From assembly GCA_021234155.1 (NCBI GenBank), contig JAJEKV010000021.1:17841710-17905709 (forward strand): a stretch of DNA of 64,000 nucleotides, written 5' to 3'. A program made the position numbers and the translations under genes. Numbering within the stretch: the stretch's first letter is position 1; every line of letters begins with the position of its first letter. The notes beneath the pieces are model-generated. The model worked only from the letters and a program-made list of their open reading frames with translations. It did no database searches and was not told the origin of the DNA. This DNA comes from Isoetes taiwanensis (Eukaryota > Streptophyta > Lycopodiopsida > Isoetales > Isoetaceae). Below are positions 10,548-19,803 of this stretch, one piece after another.

Positions 10548-11796
10548 ATGATGGCCCGCACCAAACAGACTGCAAGGAAGCCTAGACGAAGCGGATCCTC
10601 CAGCGCCAATGGCTCCGGCCTCTTTCAGAGAGTCCTTCGAGAACGCCTTCTCCATGAAGGCGAATCTTCTTCGAGCGAGGATGCAGGATCGGATCGGAGC
10701 GACCATGCGGAGCTCATAGAGGACGACCGGCCGGATATCATGCACCAAATCCTCGAGGAGATCGCACAGGAGGAGGGAAGAAGCGGGGAGCAGCAGGAGC
10801 AGGCGGACCAGTCAACAGCCCAGGAGCAACCCCAGGCTGAGACCCACCTGCAGGAAGAACGGGGAAGAGAAGAGTGGCGATAACAACACTCCCCGAGAAG
10901 AAGCCGATCTTGCATGCTTCATCAGCAAGTATGAAGCCAAAGAGCGCCGCCGGGAGCAGAGGACGAAGAGTCAGGAAGACAACCCGACCCCTGCCAGCCA
11001 GCCCAAGAAGAGGAAGGCCAAAGCCATTAAGGCGGGCAAGAGGAAGGTCGTGAAGGTCGGCAAGCGAGGAACGGGGATCAACATCAATGAACCATCAGGT
11101 GAAGAGACCCCGCCTACTACCGACGACTCGGATGAAGACTACGTGCCTGGCGCAGAGGGGGCAAGCTCTTCAAAACCCCCGGTCGTGGAGGAAGAAGCCC
11201 CTGAGCAGGTAGCACAGGAGCAGGAGGAGGCCGGACAGTTGGCGAAGCCCCCACCTTTCCCGACGTGGGATAGGGTTAAAGCCCCGCGACCCCAACGGGA
11301 GGCATATGTGATAGACCCTGTCAAGGTCTATCAGAAGAGAATTAAGGAGCACAACACCTACATGGAGAAGTGGGAGGCATACAATGCCTACTTTCAGGAG
11401 CATCGAGTGAGGGCAGTCGAAGGTGGAGTACCCCCGAAGCGGACTCTGAAGCCACCCCCACCAAAGCCCAAGCCTCCGAGAGCACCAGGTAAGAAGCGGG
11501 CCGGTAGGAAGAAGCTGGAGAACAGGGCCCTCAAGGAAATCCGGCACTTCCAGAGGAGCTACGGACTCTTGATCCCCCGGGCACCGTTTCAACGTTTGGT
11601 CCGAGAGGTCATGCAGGAGTATAATACAGACATGCGGGTGACGGATGAAATGTTGCTGTGCTTACAGGAGGCAGCAGAGGCGAAAATAGTGCAGCACTTT
11701 GAAGATTCAACGGCCTGCACGGTACACGCAAAGAGGGTCACCCTCATGAAGCAGGATATGCATCTTGCCAGACACATCAAGGGAGAACGCCCTTGA
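10548..11796 (+). CDS. retrotransposon-encoded histone H3-like protein (one frameshift)
   Basis: Two ATGs (10548 and 10551) precede ARTKQTARK, identical to residues 1-9 of histone H3, including the modifiable K4 and K9. The first frame is Ser/Glu/Gln-rich and ends at a TAA (10881-10883). A second frame, open across 10801-10883, continues to 11796, so a single indel near 10850-10880 breaks the gene. The second part has basic clusters (KKRKAKA, KAGKRK), an acidic patch (DDSDEDYVPG), a Pro/Lys-rich stretch, and from 11527 to 11793 a full 89-residue H3 fold. It retains PFQRLVRE, LQEAAEA, FED and HAKRVT and ends in GER plus one residue, with about half its positions identical to canonical H3. The canonical loop-1 length argues against CENH3. 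The K14 and K27 tail contexts are absent and the K56 and K122 positions are R and Q. Total is about 415 residues against 135 for H3. Role unknown; a nucleosomal or H3-tail-mimic role is inferred. Confidence 0.93.
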
Positions 11797-11940
11797 GATT
11801 TTGTAAATAACTGTAAATTTTGTTAATATAAAGAATTTTGGAAGTAAATAACATGTCTGAGCTAGCTTAATTAAGTTAAGTTATAGAATTCTAGCTTTTG
11901 TTTTAGTCAAATTGGAGCTTTTGAGCAAAATTTAGACGAT
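11797..11940 (+). other. 3' flank of the H3-like gene
   Basis: The stop codon is followed by AT-rich sequence (TTTTGTAAATAACTGTAAAT, AATATAAAGAATTT) resembling a plant polyadenylation region. With the TATA box at 10441 it suggests a self-contained transcription unit. No experimental support is visible. Confidence 0.35.
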
Positions 11941-12007
11941 GTCTCACACGTCGCGCCAGGACAGAAAATGAGATTCTCATTTTCGGGCTGGGCGCAACGT
12001 GTGAGAC
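11941..12007. repeat. 67-bp hairpin repeat, copy 2
   Basis: This is the same unit as at 10300. The inner arms pair better here (GAAAATGAGA/TTCTCATTTTC), making an almost uninterrupted stem of about 30 bp. It lies between the H3-like gene and ORF2. Confidence 0.9.
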
Positions 12008-12139
12008 CATGCCCAAAAATGCCCAAAACAGCTCCAAATCGACCAAATAAGGGGTCAATTCTGCCTAACTCGACGAGTTTAGTGGAATTACAGCCCTACA
12101 TTATCCAAATTGATTAAGCTTAGCCCAATTAGAACCCAT

Positions 12140-12206
12140 GTCTCACACGTCGCGCCAGGACAGGAAATGACTTTCTCATTTTCGGGCTGGGCGCAACGTG
12201 TGAGAC
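12140..12206. repeat. 67-bp hairpin repeat, copy 3 (upstream of ORF2)
   Basis: This copy is almost base-for-base identical to the copy at 10300-10366, including the preceding CATG, and lies about 180 bases upstream of the ORF2 TATA box. The similar placement before each accessory gene suggests duplication of an upstream module. Confidence 0.9.
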
Positions 12207-12365
12207 CTCGCACCATTTTCTTCAACAATGATCTCCAAATTGTTGCAATAGGTTCATTAGTGTTCTTAGCATGCTCAAACCCTAGGAATAATCTTCAAAC
12301 TTGCAATTGCATCCCCTTAATAAATCAGAATTGCCTAATCTCAATAAATTTTAGGTCATCCAAAA

Positions 12366-12393
12366 ATTAGGGTTTCCCCCATTTCTATAAATA
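12366..12393 (+). promoter_or_regulatory. ORF2 promoter: telo-box and TATA box
   Basis: TTAGGGTTT (reverse of the plant telo-box AAACCCTAA) is followed by TATAAATA at 12386-12393, 115 bases before the ATG at 12508. The leader is C/T-rich as in plant 5' UTRs. This mirrors the TATA box before the H3-like gene. Confidence 0.55.
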
Positions 12394-12507
12394 AGTCCCC
12401 CATTTCTCATTTAGCACCCTGCAAATTTGCTCTCCACTGCTTAGGCGATCTCCCAGCTCCTTGAGGCGCTTCTGCATTTGTCTGTTACTCCCTTCCTTGC
12501 TAGATCA

Positions 12508-14026
12508 ATGGCCACTGCTGACCTCGGGCGATGGTACAGCGCCAGTGCCCATGCTGCCGAGGCGGATGTCAACGACATCTTCCAAGTCTTTGGGAAAGAA
12601 ATTGATATCCAAGCTACACTAAATGCAACCCCAGCATATAGGCAAGTGCTAGCAGAGTTTCAAGCTAGGGTAGGACCCTCCCTTGTTCAGGTCCCTCCTT
12701 GCATAGGATATTTCGTTCCCCGGCCATCCCTTCAAGCAGCCTTGGGTGATGTCCCCAACATCGCCAAGTACTTAACCAACAAGGCGCAGAGGCTGCCTGA
12801 CTACATGGTCCTGACCGCCAACAGGACCAAGTATTTCTCGTACACCGCAACCCTAGCCATCTTCTTGTCTCACCGCGCCGAAAACCAGATGGGGGCAACC
12901 TCTATCCCTCCGATGGAGGTGGACCCCACAGCAGTGCAAGAGGAAGAGCAGATGCTTTTACAGTATCAATAGGAACAAGAAGCAAGAGAAGGAGAAGAGG
13001 GGCCGGACGACGAGGAATACGGAGCTTCGACTTTCGACGAAGAACGGCGCCTTGAGCGGGGAGTTGATCAACTTTCGGCGGAGCGAGGCGAGAACATCGA
13101 GTTGCTCCCCACTTGGGCTGGGCATCACAAGCCTAGCCCCTATCATCATCAGCGGGGAGGAGTATCTACTCCTAGCGACATCAGAACCTTCGAATGCGAG
13201 GGAGAGGGAGCTCAGATTGGATGAACTGCTCCACCAACTACGGCAGACCGACATGGACGACTTCATCGTCCGGGGAGCCTCGGACTTTCTGCTTCAAGTG
13301 AGGGAAGCCGACACCTACACAGGGGAAGTGACGTCCGATATCCAGGCCTACAGCAGCATCAGGCAAATGATGGACGAGCGGGAGCTGCCAACAGAGGAGG
13401 AGTTCCTCGCTCTCCAAGAGCAGATGGGCATCCGTGGGAAGACCACGAGCATTCTAATGCCCAGGCCTTCGACACCACCCCCGGCAAGAGGAGGAGGAAT
13501 CGACCTCAGGAGGGTCGACTCCACAATTGAAGATTACCGGGAGCTGACGGAGATAGAGGTCGACAAGTACGCCGGCCGGCACAGAGCAGGAGGCCAAACA
13601 AGTGGAGAATCATCCGCGACGCACAATGACAGGTCGCTCAGATACTATCTGCCACTGTTGCTAGATGGGAGAGTAGCGGTAATACACCGCAAGTTCAGCC
13701 CCAGGGGTGAAGAAGGAGTGTTCATGCTGATTGCACTCTCGGGCTTCGGCAGGCATGCTCGCATAGCGGCAAATGTCGACTATGTTGTCCTGGTCAAGAG
13801 AGCAATGGCACTCGACCTCTTCGACTTCGCCATACCCCATCGACGTCAGGCGAGATTGGCGGTGACTGCGGCCCTTACATCCGACCGCAGGGTAGAAGAC
13901 CTGGTGAGAGCCTTACAGGGAGGCTCGTCAGCAAGCATCATCAGGAACTTGGGTCACTCGGTAGGGACGGCCCAAGTTAAGAAGTTTCTTGAAGACAACC
14001 CGTCTTACCGGCGATTTCAAGACTAG
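12508..14026 (+). CDS. accessory ORF2, unknown function (one stop, one frameshift)
   Basis: The start at 12508 (AGATCAATGGCC, good plant context) opens a frame to a TAG at 12970-12972. The same frame continues past the stop with an acidic run (EEGPDDEEYGASTFDEE), and the reading then shifts by about 13220 into a second frame that runs to 14026. Without the damage the product would be about 500 residues. The C-terminal third (about 13620-14026) looks like a folded domain with alternating hydrophobics; the middle is charged. I recognise no family: no zinc knuckle, protease, envelope-like transmembrane segment or histone fold. It lies between the H3-like gene and gag, and its own upstream hairpins and TATA box suggest independent expression. 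Confidence 0.7.
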
Positions 14027-14177
14027 TTAGACTCTTGATCCCAGAGACTTTTTGTACTAAAATATTATATAATATATGAATATAATTTCTGTTGCACTTT
14101 AAATGTTTTGTTGATGTATTTTTGCCCCACAATTATACCAACAAACATAAACAATGCAAGAGAACAAAGGAAACTAA

Positions 14178-15238
14178 CCATATAGCCATGAACCACTTGT
14201 GTATGCAACTAGAGGCCTAAGCGCAGGGGAACGACAACTGCGAGAACTTATAGAAGAGCAGACCCCGCCCAGACCACCCCCGGCAAGGAACCTATTTGAA
14301 GATATGGAACCCATGACCCCAGAGGAGGAGATATCCCAGACGAGGACCGACCTTGAGCAGATAAAGGCCTTGCTATCCGCGCAAGCAGGAGCGTGTTCGG
14401 TGGGCAATGCTCAATTGCCACAAGCATCAGCTCGGAAAATAGGAAGGGACAAGAAGAGGAGCAAGAGAAGGAGATCCCCCAGCTCGGATTCCTCGGACTC
14501 AAGCTCAGACTCAGACTCCGACTCCGAGGAAGAAGAAGAGCAGGCCCAGGACCGATCAGATGCAAGGCAAAGGAACAGTGAAGAGGGAAGGCAGAGGAAC
14601 ACCCCAGATGGACGACAAAGAGACACCAGGGCCTCTAACTACCAGAAGAAGGTAGATTCCGCGCTGGGCAATGTATGGAAGGCCCGCAAACTGGAACAAT
14701 TCTCGGGGGAGAACAGGTTAGGATTAGAAGCAGAGGCATGGCTGGACGAAATGAGTGAGTACGGCAATGCTTATGGCATGAAGGATAAAGACAAAGGAAG
14801 AGTGGCAACAGCCAACTTGAAAGGAGCCGCACGGATTTGGTGGAAGGGCTATGCAAAGGCACATGGCTTAAGCAGGGATGCTTGTAAGTTCAGGAAGTTT
14901 GCTAAAGCCTTCAAGCGCCATTACGTCCCAAGGGAACACAAGTCCAGCATGATGCAGCAGTTCTATAGGTTGCAGCAAGGCAACAAATCGATCGAGAAAT
15001 ATCTGAGAGGAATTCATGAGGCTAAGGTTTGTATGTGCCAAAGTTGGGAGAGAAGGATGCAGTCGAAAGTTATATTGAAGGGCTGAATGAGGAGATCCGC
15101 AAGCTTGTGAGGGCAATAAACCCTAAAGGCGATGATCGGGCGAGTCAAGGCTATAAGCTTGCGGGGGGCCGGGACCTCGAGAATAGCGGGCGAAGCAGAT
15201 ATTTCGGGATAAAGGCAAAGGCTGACAGGAAGCTATAG
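14178..15238 (+). pseudogene. gag (capsid) with frameshift
   Basis: The frame opens at 14178 without an ATG; the nearest ATG (14188) is in another frame and stops within ten codons, so the start is damaged or lies elsewhere. The N-terminus is acidic, followed by an Arg/Ser-rich stretch (SKRRRSPSS) and a long Ser/Asp/Glu run. A retrotransposon gag domain (AARIWWKGY, FKRHYVPREH, FYRLQQGNKSIEKYL) lies at about 14820-15010. A frameshift near 15020-15030 moves the end of the domain into a second frame stopping at 15238. Gag forms the virus-like particle in the cytoplasm. Confidence 0.85.
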
Positions 15239-15362
15239 CCCTAGGGCAGCCGGTCCTGTGTCGGCCTAGAGCCCCACATGGTGGCAACTGTGGGAAACAG
15301 CCAGGAGAAGAAGCGGAGGTGTCCGGGAGGGTCAAACTACTCCAAAGCAAAGGCGATCCTTT

Positions 15363-16024
15363 TTGCGGCGATGCCCAAGGAAAAGAGACGAGGAGTGCAT
15401 AGAAAAGCAGCTTTGCTTGAGGTGCTTCCAGCCGGGCCATAGGACGACAAACCGCCCCCTCGTCATGAGTGCAGCACTAGCGGAGTTGGGAGATTGGGGC
15501 CTTTCTGTCGGCGGCGGCGGCGAGGAAGGCCGCGACTACATTGAGGGTGAGTGCCATATCTTTGCCTTAATAGATACTGAGAGCAAGCGAGAGAGCGGTA
15601 TAAAGTAATCTCAACGATGGGGAAGGCCAAGACCAAGTCCTTCATAGTCTTGATAGACTTCGAAGTAGCCATAACTTTGCATCCCCGAGAATGGTTCAAA
15701 TGTTGGCGAAACCATTAAAGTCAAAGCCAAGGCCCGTTGTCTTAGCAAGTGGTGCGGTAAAAGGCGGGACGACGGCAAGAGAATTAACCGACATCGACTT
15801 GCCGGGGATTAATATCCGGATGGGGGCGAAGTAATGGGCATTGGCAAAAATGCGACTTGATCATAGGAATGGAGTACCTTGGACCAGCAGGGGCCATTAT
15901 CGATTGTGGAAGCGGAAGGTGACCTTTCCAACCCCGACGGCAAGATCATTGAGATAACAGGTATGGAAGTTGTTCCCATCATGCGGTGTATGTCTTCTAA
16001 GCGGTACATTCAAGTGCATCAAGA
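15363..16024 (+). pseudogene. zinc knuckle and aspartic protease, degenerate
   Basis: CLRCFQPGH at 15415-15445 is a CCHC nucleocapsid knuckle whose last Cys appears replaced by Arg. About 120 bases on, ALIDTES matches the protease active-site segment (normally DTG), with Gly replaced by Glu. The frame stops at 15608 and the rest of the protease region up to 16024 is broken by stops and shifts. These residue losses would prevent Gag-Pol processing. Confidence 0.7.
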
Positions 16025-16843
16025 GTGAGCAAGTGGCATACATCTTCAAGCTTGAGATTAGTGAGCGGAATCGGAAGGAAGCAAAAAGACAAAGGTGCTC
16101 GGCAAGTTGCGAAGCAAATAGCTAAGCTGATCACGGAGTTCTATGATCTCTTTTCAGATGAGATCAAGCAGCTCCCTCCTTATAGGGGAGTCGAGTGCGA
16201 GATAGCACTCGAACCGGGAACAAAGCCAACAAGCAAGGCTCCATATAGAATGACAACGCAGGAGTTGTCGGAGCTAAAAAGCGATTCAGAGGAGCTGCTT
16301 GACCTAGGTTTCATTAGACCTAGTGTTTCGTCATTTGAAGCGCCCATTCTCTTCGTTAAAAAGAAGGATGGCAGTTTAAGGATGTGCATAGACTATAGGC
16401 AGTTGAACAAGCACACCATTAAGAACAAGTATGCGCTCCCAAGATCAGATGACTTGATGGATCAACTGCAAGGAGCAAGAATTGTCTCCAAAATCGACTT
16501 AAGGTCAGGTTATCATCAGATCAGGATAAAGGAAGAAGATATCCATAAGGCCGCCTTGAGAAGCGGTATGGGCACTATGAGTTCCGCGGTAATGCCTTTC
16601 GGCTTATCGAATGCCCCCGCGACGTTCATGAGGCTCATGAACGATATCTTCAGGGAGTTCCTAGACACCTTTGTGATTGTTTTCTTTGATGACATTTTGG
16701 TGTATAGCAGATCCCTTGAAGAGCACGTACAACACTTGAGAAGAGTGCTGGAGAAGTTGAAGAGGCACCAGCTGTACGCCAAGTTGTCGAAGTGCCACTT
16801 CGCAACAGAGAAGGTGGAGTATCTAGGTCATGTGATCTCGTGA
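16025..16843 (+). pseudogene. reverse transcriptase domain (Ty3/gypsy)
   Basis: A continuous 272-codon frame covers RT from before motif 1 to the thumb. Visible motifs are [47 protein letters not shown] and the catalytic FFDD at 16682-16693, where most Ty3 elements have a small or aliphatic residue (YVDD or FIDD). The two essential aspartates are kept. The frame ends at a TGA after LGHVIS. As part of Pol it copies the genomic RNA inside the particle. It is the best-preserved enzymatic domain here apart from integrase. Confidence 0.92.
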
Positions 16844-16849
16844 GAAGGC

Positions 16850-17460
16850 ATCTCGGCGGATCCTGCAAAAGATCGAGGCCGTCATTTGGCGGGCCGAAGA
16901 ATGTGCATGAAGTCGAAGTTTTTCGGTCTAGCGGTACTACGGGGAAGTTCGTGAAGAACTTTGCCAAGATAGCGGCCCCGTTAACAGACTTGACGAGGGC
17001 GGAGAAAGTGAAAGATTGGGCGGAACATTGGCACAAGAAAGCCCAAACAGGGTTTGAGTTGTTGAAGGAAGCTTTAACAACCGCCCCAGTCTTAACCCTG
17101 CCGGACCCAGAGAAAGACAAGCTTGTAGCAACGGACGTGAGTAAGATAGCTACTGAGTGCGGTCTTATGCAAGAAGAGCGTGTGGTAGCGTATGATTCCG
17201 GGAAGATGAAGCGGCGAACGCAGCGCTACCCCCTTACGATCAGGAATTGCTTGCGGTTGTCGGGGGCATTAAGAATTTGGAGACACTACCTTTTGGGAAG
17301 GAAGTTCCGGTTGGATCTGAACCACGAGCCTCCAATATGTATTCGCAACCACACCTCAATCTGAGGCAGAGAAGGTGGATGGAGTTCCTTGAAGAGTACG
17401 ACTTTGATATAGTCTACAAGCCAGGGAAGCTCAATGTGGTAGCGGATGCGCTTTCAAGGC
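16850..17460 (+). pseudogene. RNase H domain and connection, frameshifted
   Basis: Pieces in two or three frames read as the tether (KFVKNFAKIAAPLTDLT), an RNase H start (VATDVS), a WRHYLLG piece and the end (NVVADALSRHP at about 17435-17465). At least two indels lie between 17220 and 17340, where the frame carrying ELLAVV alternates with the one carrying WRHYLLG. The element cannot make a normal RNase H from this copy. Confidence 0.8.
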
Positions 17461-18452
17461 ATCCCCTGACAACTAGAGTGCATTGCAATGCAATTTCGAC
17501 GCTCTCCAGCGACTTTGGTAAGAAGATTGAAGAGTCCTTGCCAACGGATGTAGATTTCAAGGAAGTATGGGCAAGCCTCTCTAGGGAGGCTAGAACAGAT
17601 AAGGAGCGGGAAGCCTTTAAACATTATAAGAAGGAAGGCAACCTGTTATACCATAAGAACAAGTTGCGCGTACCCGAATCATCAAGTGTAAGGAAATTGA
17701 TCCTCCACGACACGCACAACAGCCCAATAGCTGGCCATGCGGGATTCATGAAAACATATTTCAAAGTACGCAGCAGCTATTATTGGCCAGGAATGAAGAA
17801 GCAAGTAGCTCGCTACATCAAGGAATGCCAGCTATGTCAGCAGACGAAGGCAGAGCAGCTTCGAATTCCAGGAGCATTAGAGCCATTAGCGGTGCCAAAC
17901 GCTAAGTGGGAGGTGATTAGCATGGATTTCATCACAAGATTCCCAAGGACCGTAAGAGGGAAAGATGCTTTGATGGTAGTAGTCGACAAGTTGTCGAAAA
18001 TGGCACATTTTGTGCCTTGCAGGACCACAGATACGGCTATGGATACGGCGAAGCTCTTCACCAAAGAGATCTTCAGGCTTCATGGCATGCCAAGGGAGAT
18101 TATCTCCAACAGGGATCCGAAGTTCATGAGCGCCTTTTGGCAAGACCTCTTTGCGACAATCCAGACGAAGTTATCCATGAGCACGGCGTATCATCCTCAG
18201 ACGGATGGCCAGACGGAGTGGACCAACAAGATTTTAGAGGACATGCTACGAAACTATGTCTGGAATAAGCAAGGTATGTGGGAAGAATTTATTCACTTGG
18301 TGGAGTTTGCCTACAATAGCACCAAGCAGGAATCATCCCAAATGTCGCCATTTATGATCAATTACGGCTATCAGTGCCTAACTCCAGACACTTGGCACAA
18401 CCCCGTGTCAAAAGTGGAAGTTTCGCAGCAGATGTTGGCCGATATGCAGTAG
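17460..18452 (+). pseudogene. integrase, zinc-binding and catalytic core
   Basis: The HHCC zinc-binding domain (HNSPIAGH, then CQLCQQTK) is followed by the catalytic core: SMDFITRFP (first Asp), SNRDPKF at about 18105-18125 where the second catalytic Asp is replaced by Asn (AAC at 18108-18110), and DGQTEWTN with the Glu. A single TAG at 18450-18452 separates this frame from its in-frame continuation at 18453. Integrase inserts the cDNA into the genome; D to N should inactivate it. Confidence 0.92.
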
Positions 18453-19019
18453 CTTGTGGAAGAAGTTCGAGGGTATCTGCTGGCAGCAAGAAGTCGTCAA
18501 AAGAGCATCGCCGACAAGCATCGAATAGTAAGAGAGTTCAAAGTTGGAGATGATGTTTGGCTCAAGATCAAGGTGAAGCAGGCGAAGCTCAGAATCGGGA
18601 ATTGCAAGAAACTTGCTCCAAGGTGGGCTGGACCTTTCAGAATAGTCAAGAGAGTAGGTAATCAATCCTACAAGCTAGACTTGCCAGCACACCTAAAGAT
18701 TCATAAGGTCTTCCACGTGAGTTTGTTGAAGAAGCATACTCCAAATCTAGACGAAGTCTTGGACACTCCAACGTTGTTGGAAATGACGGAGGAGCAGCTG
18801 GAAATAGTCCCAGAATTGATTCTTGATAAAGCTTTCAAGAAAACGAGGAGATCAGAATTCCTCCAGTTTTTGGTCAAGTGGAAACACTTACTGGTGGAAG
18901 ACGCGACGTGGGTACTTAAGAAAGATTTAGTAAAGCAGTACCCGCAGTTTATGGAGCAATGGGACGGCAAGGTCATCTCCGAAGAAATCGGCTCAGGCAT
19001 GTCGATATGTGTAGATTAA
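18453..19019 (+). CDS. integrase C-terminus with chromodomain
   Basis: This is in frame with the integrase after one stop codon. The GPF/Y-like module (PRWAGPFRIVKRVG, KIHKVFHVSLLKK) is at 18620-18735. A chromodomain follows at about 18800-18960 (ELILDKAF, then EFLQFLVKWKHLLVEDATW) with the usual VKW and ATW core. Chromodomains of chromoviruses direct integration to chromatin carrying particular H3 marks in the systems studied. Its co-occurrence with an element-encoded H3-like protein is the notable point. Confidence 0.9.
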   Translation, partial: LVEEVRGYLLAARSRQKSIADKHRIVREFKVGDDVWLKIKVKQAKLRIGNCKKLAPRWAGPFRIVKRVGNQSYKLDLPAHLKIHKVFHVSLLKKHTPNLDEVLDTPTLLEMTEEQLEIVPELILDKAFKKTRRSEFLQFLVKWKHLLVEDATWVLKKDLVKQYPQFMEQWDGKVISEEIGSGMSICVD

Positions 19020-19790
19020 GTCTATGTGTAGTAAGATTAATCTACGCATGCAACCTATGCTAGGTATGGGTCGCATGCGTGTTACCGATGATGAGACCAC
19101 TACGGTGATCTCTAGGGCGTGGTGTAATGTCAATGTAGGCATGACCGCGTTTTCGCTTGGGCGAGTGGAAGGTAGATTAGAAAGTCTACTTCTGTCCCAC
19201 GGAAGTAGACGACCTCGAGAGAAAGGAGGTCATGAAGGAATGCACTGATAGGAAAGCACCTCTAGCCCCATATATGCTTTGATAGGAGGAATCAGGCCTT
19301 CACGCCCCATATACAGGAAGGACCTATCCTCCACGCTGGGCAACTAGGGTGTAGGCATGAGCGGCATATAGGCATATAGGTGCTGTCTCCACGGCCATAA
19401 TGGAAGATTCACCCTCTTCCTACGCCGGGAGATTAGCCATGCATCCATGTAGATAGGTGGGGTGGTCACCATATAACCAAAATTTTATTAATAATTAAAT
19501 GATACTAACGTAGTGTCGACCTGCAGGCCAATAGAGCGCTCCGGAGGGCAAGGAGGTCGAGCTACGAAGACTTGCAACACAAATTTTGTTGCAATGTGTT
19601 GCAAGGAATGAAGAGGACCTCGGACGTTAATCTTAATTTTGATAAAATTAATTGTCCTAAAAATATTACCCCTAAGGTAATCTTAATAAATGTGTAAGTA
19701 TTGTAGTAATTATCTTATGTATCAGGTTGATTGCAGGTTAGGATGATCCCAAGGTGGGGAGACCCACGATGCTGCGGACAACATCATTTC
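19020..19790 (+). other. 3' untranslated internal region of the chromovirus
   Basis: About 770 bases between the chromodomain stop and the polypurine tract hold no convincing gene. The polypurine-like sequence AAGGTGGGGAGA also occurs once upstream at 19751-19762, so the tract is duplicated. Confidence 0.6.
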
Positions 19791-19803
19791 AAGGTGGGGA
19801 GAA
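19791..19803 (+). other. polypurine tract
   Basis: AAGGTGGGGAGAA lies immediately before the 3' LTR start TGTGACG. It is identical to the tract before the older LTR at 7048, showing the two elements are related. Confidence 0.9.

Noticed and set aside
11050-11796. H3 fold as a CENH3 (centromeric H3)
   Set aside because: Loop 1 has the canonical H3 length and the tail begins with the exact canonical H3 residues, unlike typical CENH3. A chromovirus near centromeres could still carry one, so phylogeny is needed.
10548-11796. processed pseudogene of a host H3 inserted by chance
   Set aside because: The tail and fold are separated by about 300 coding residues and the fold is only about half identical to H3, so it is not a simple copy of a host H3 message.
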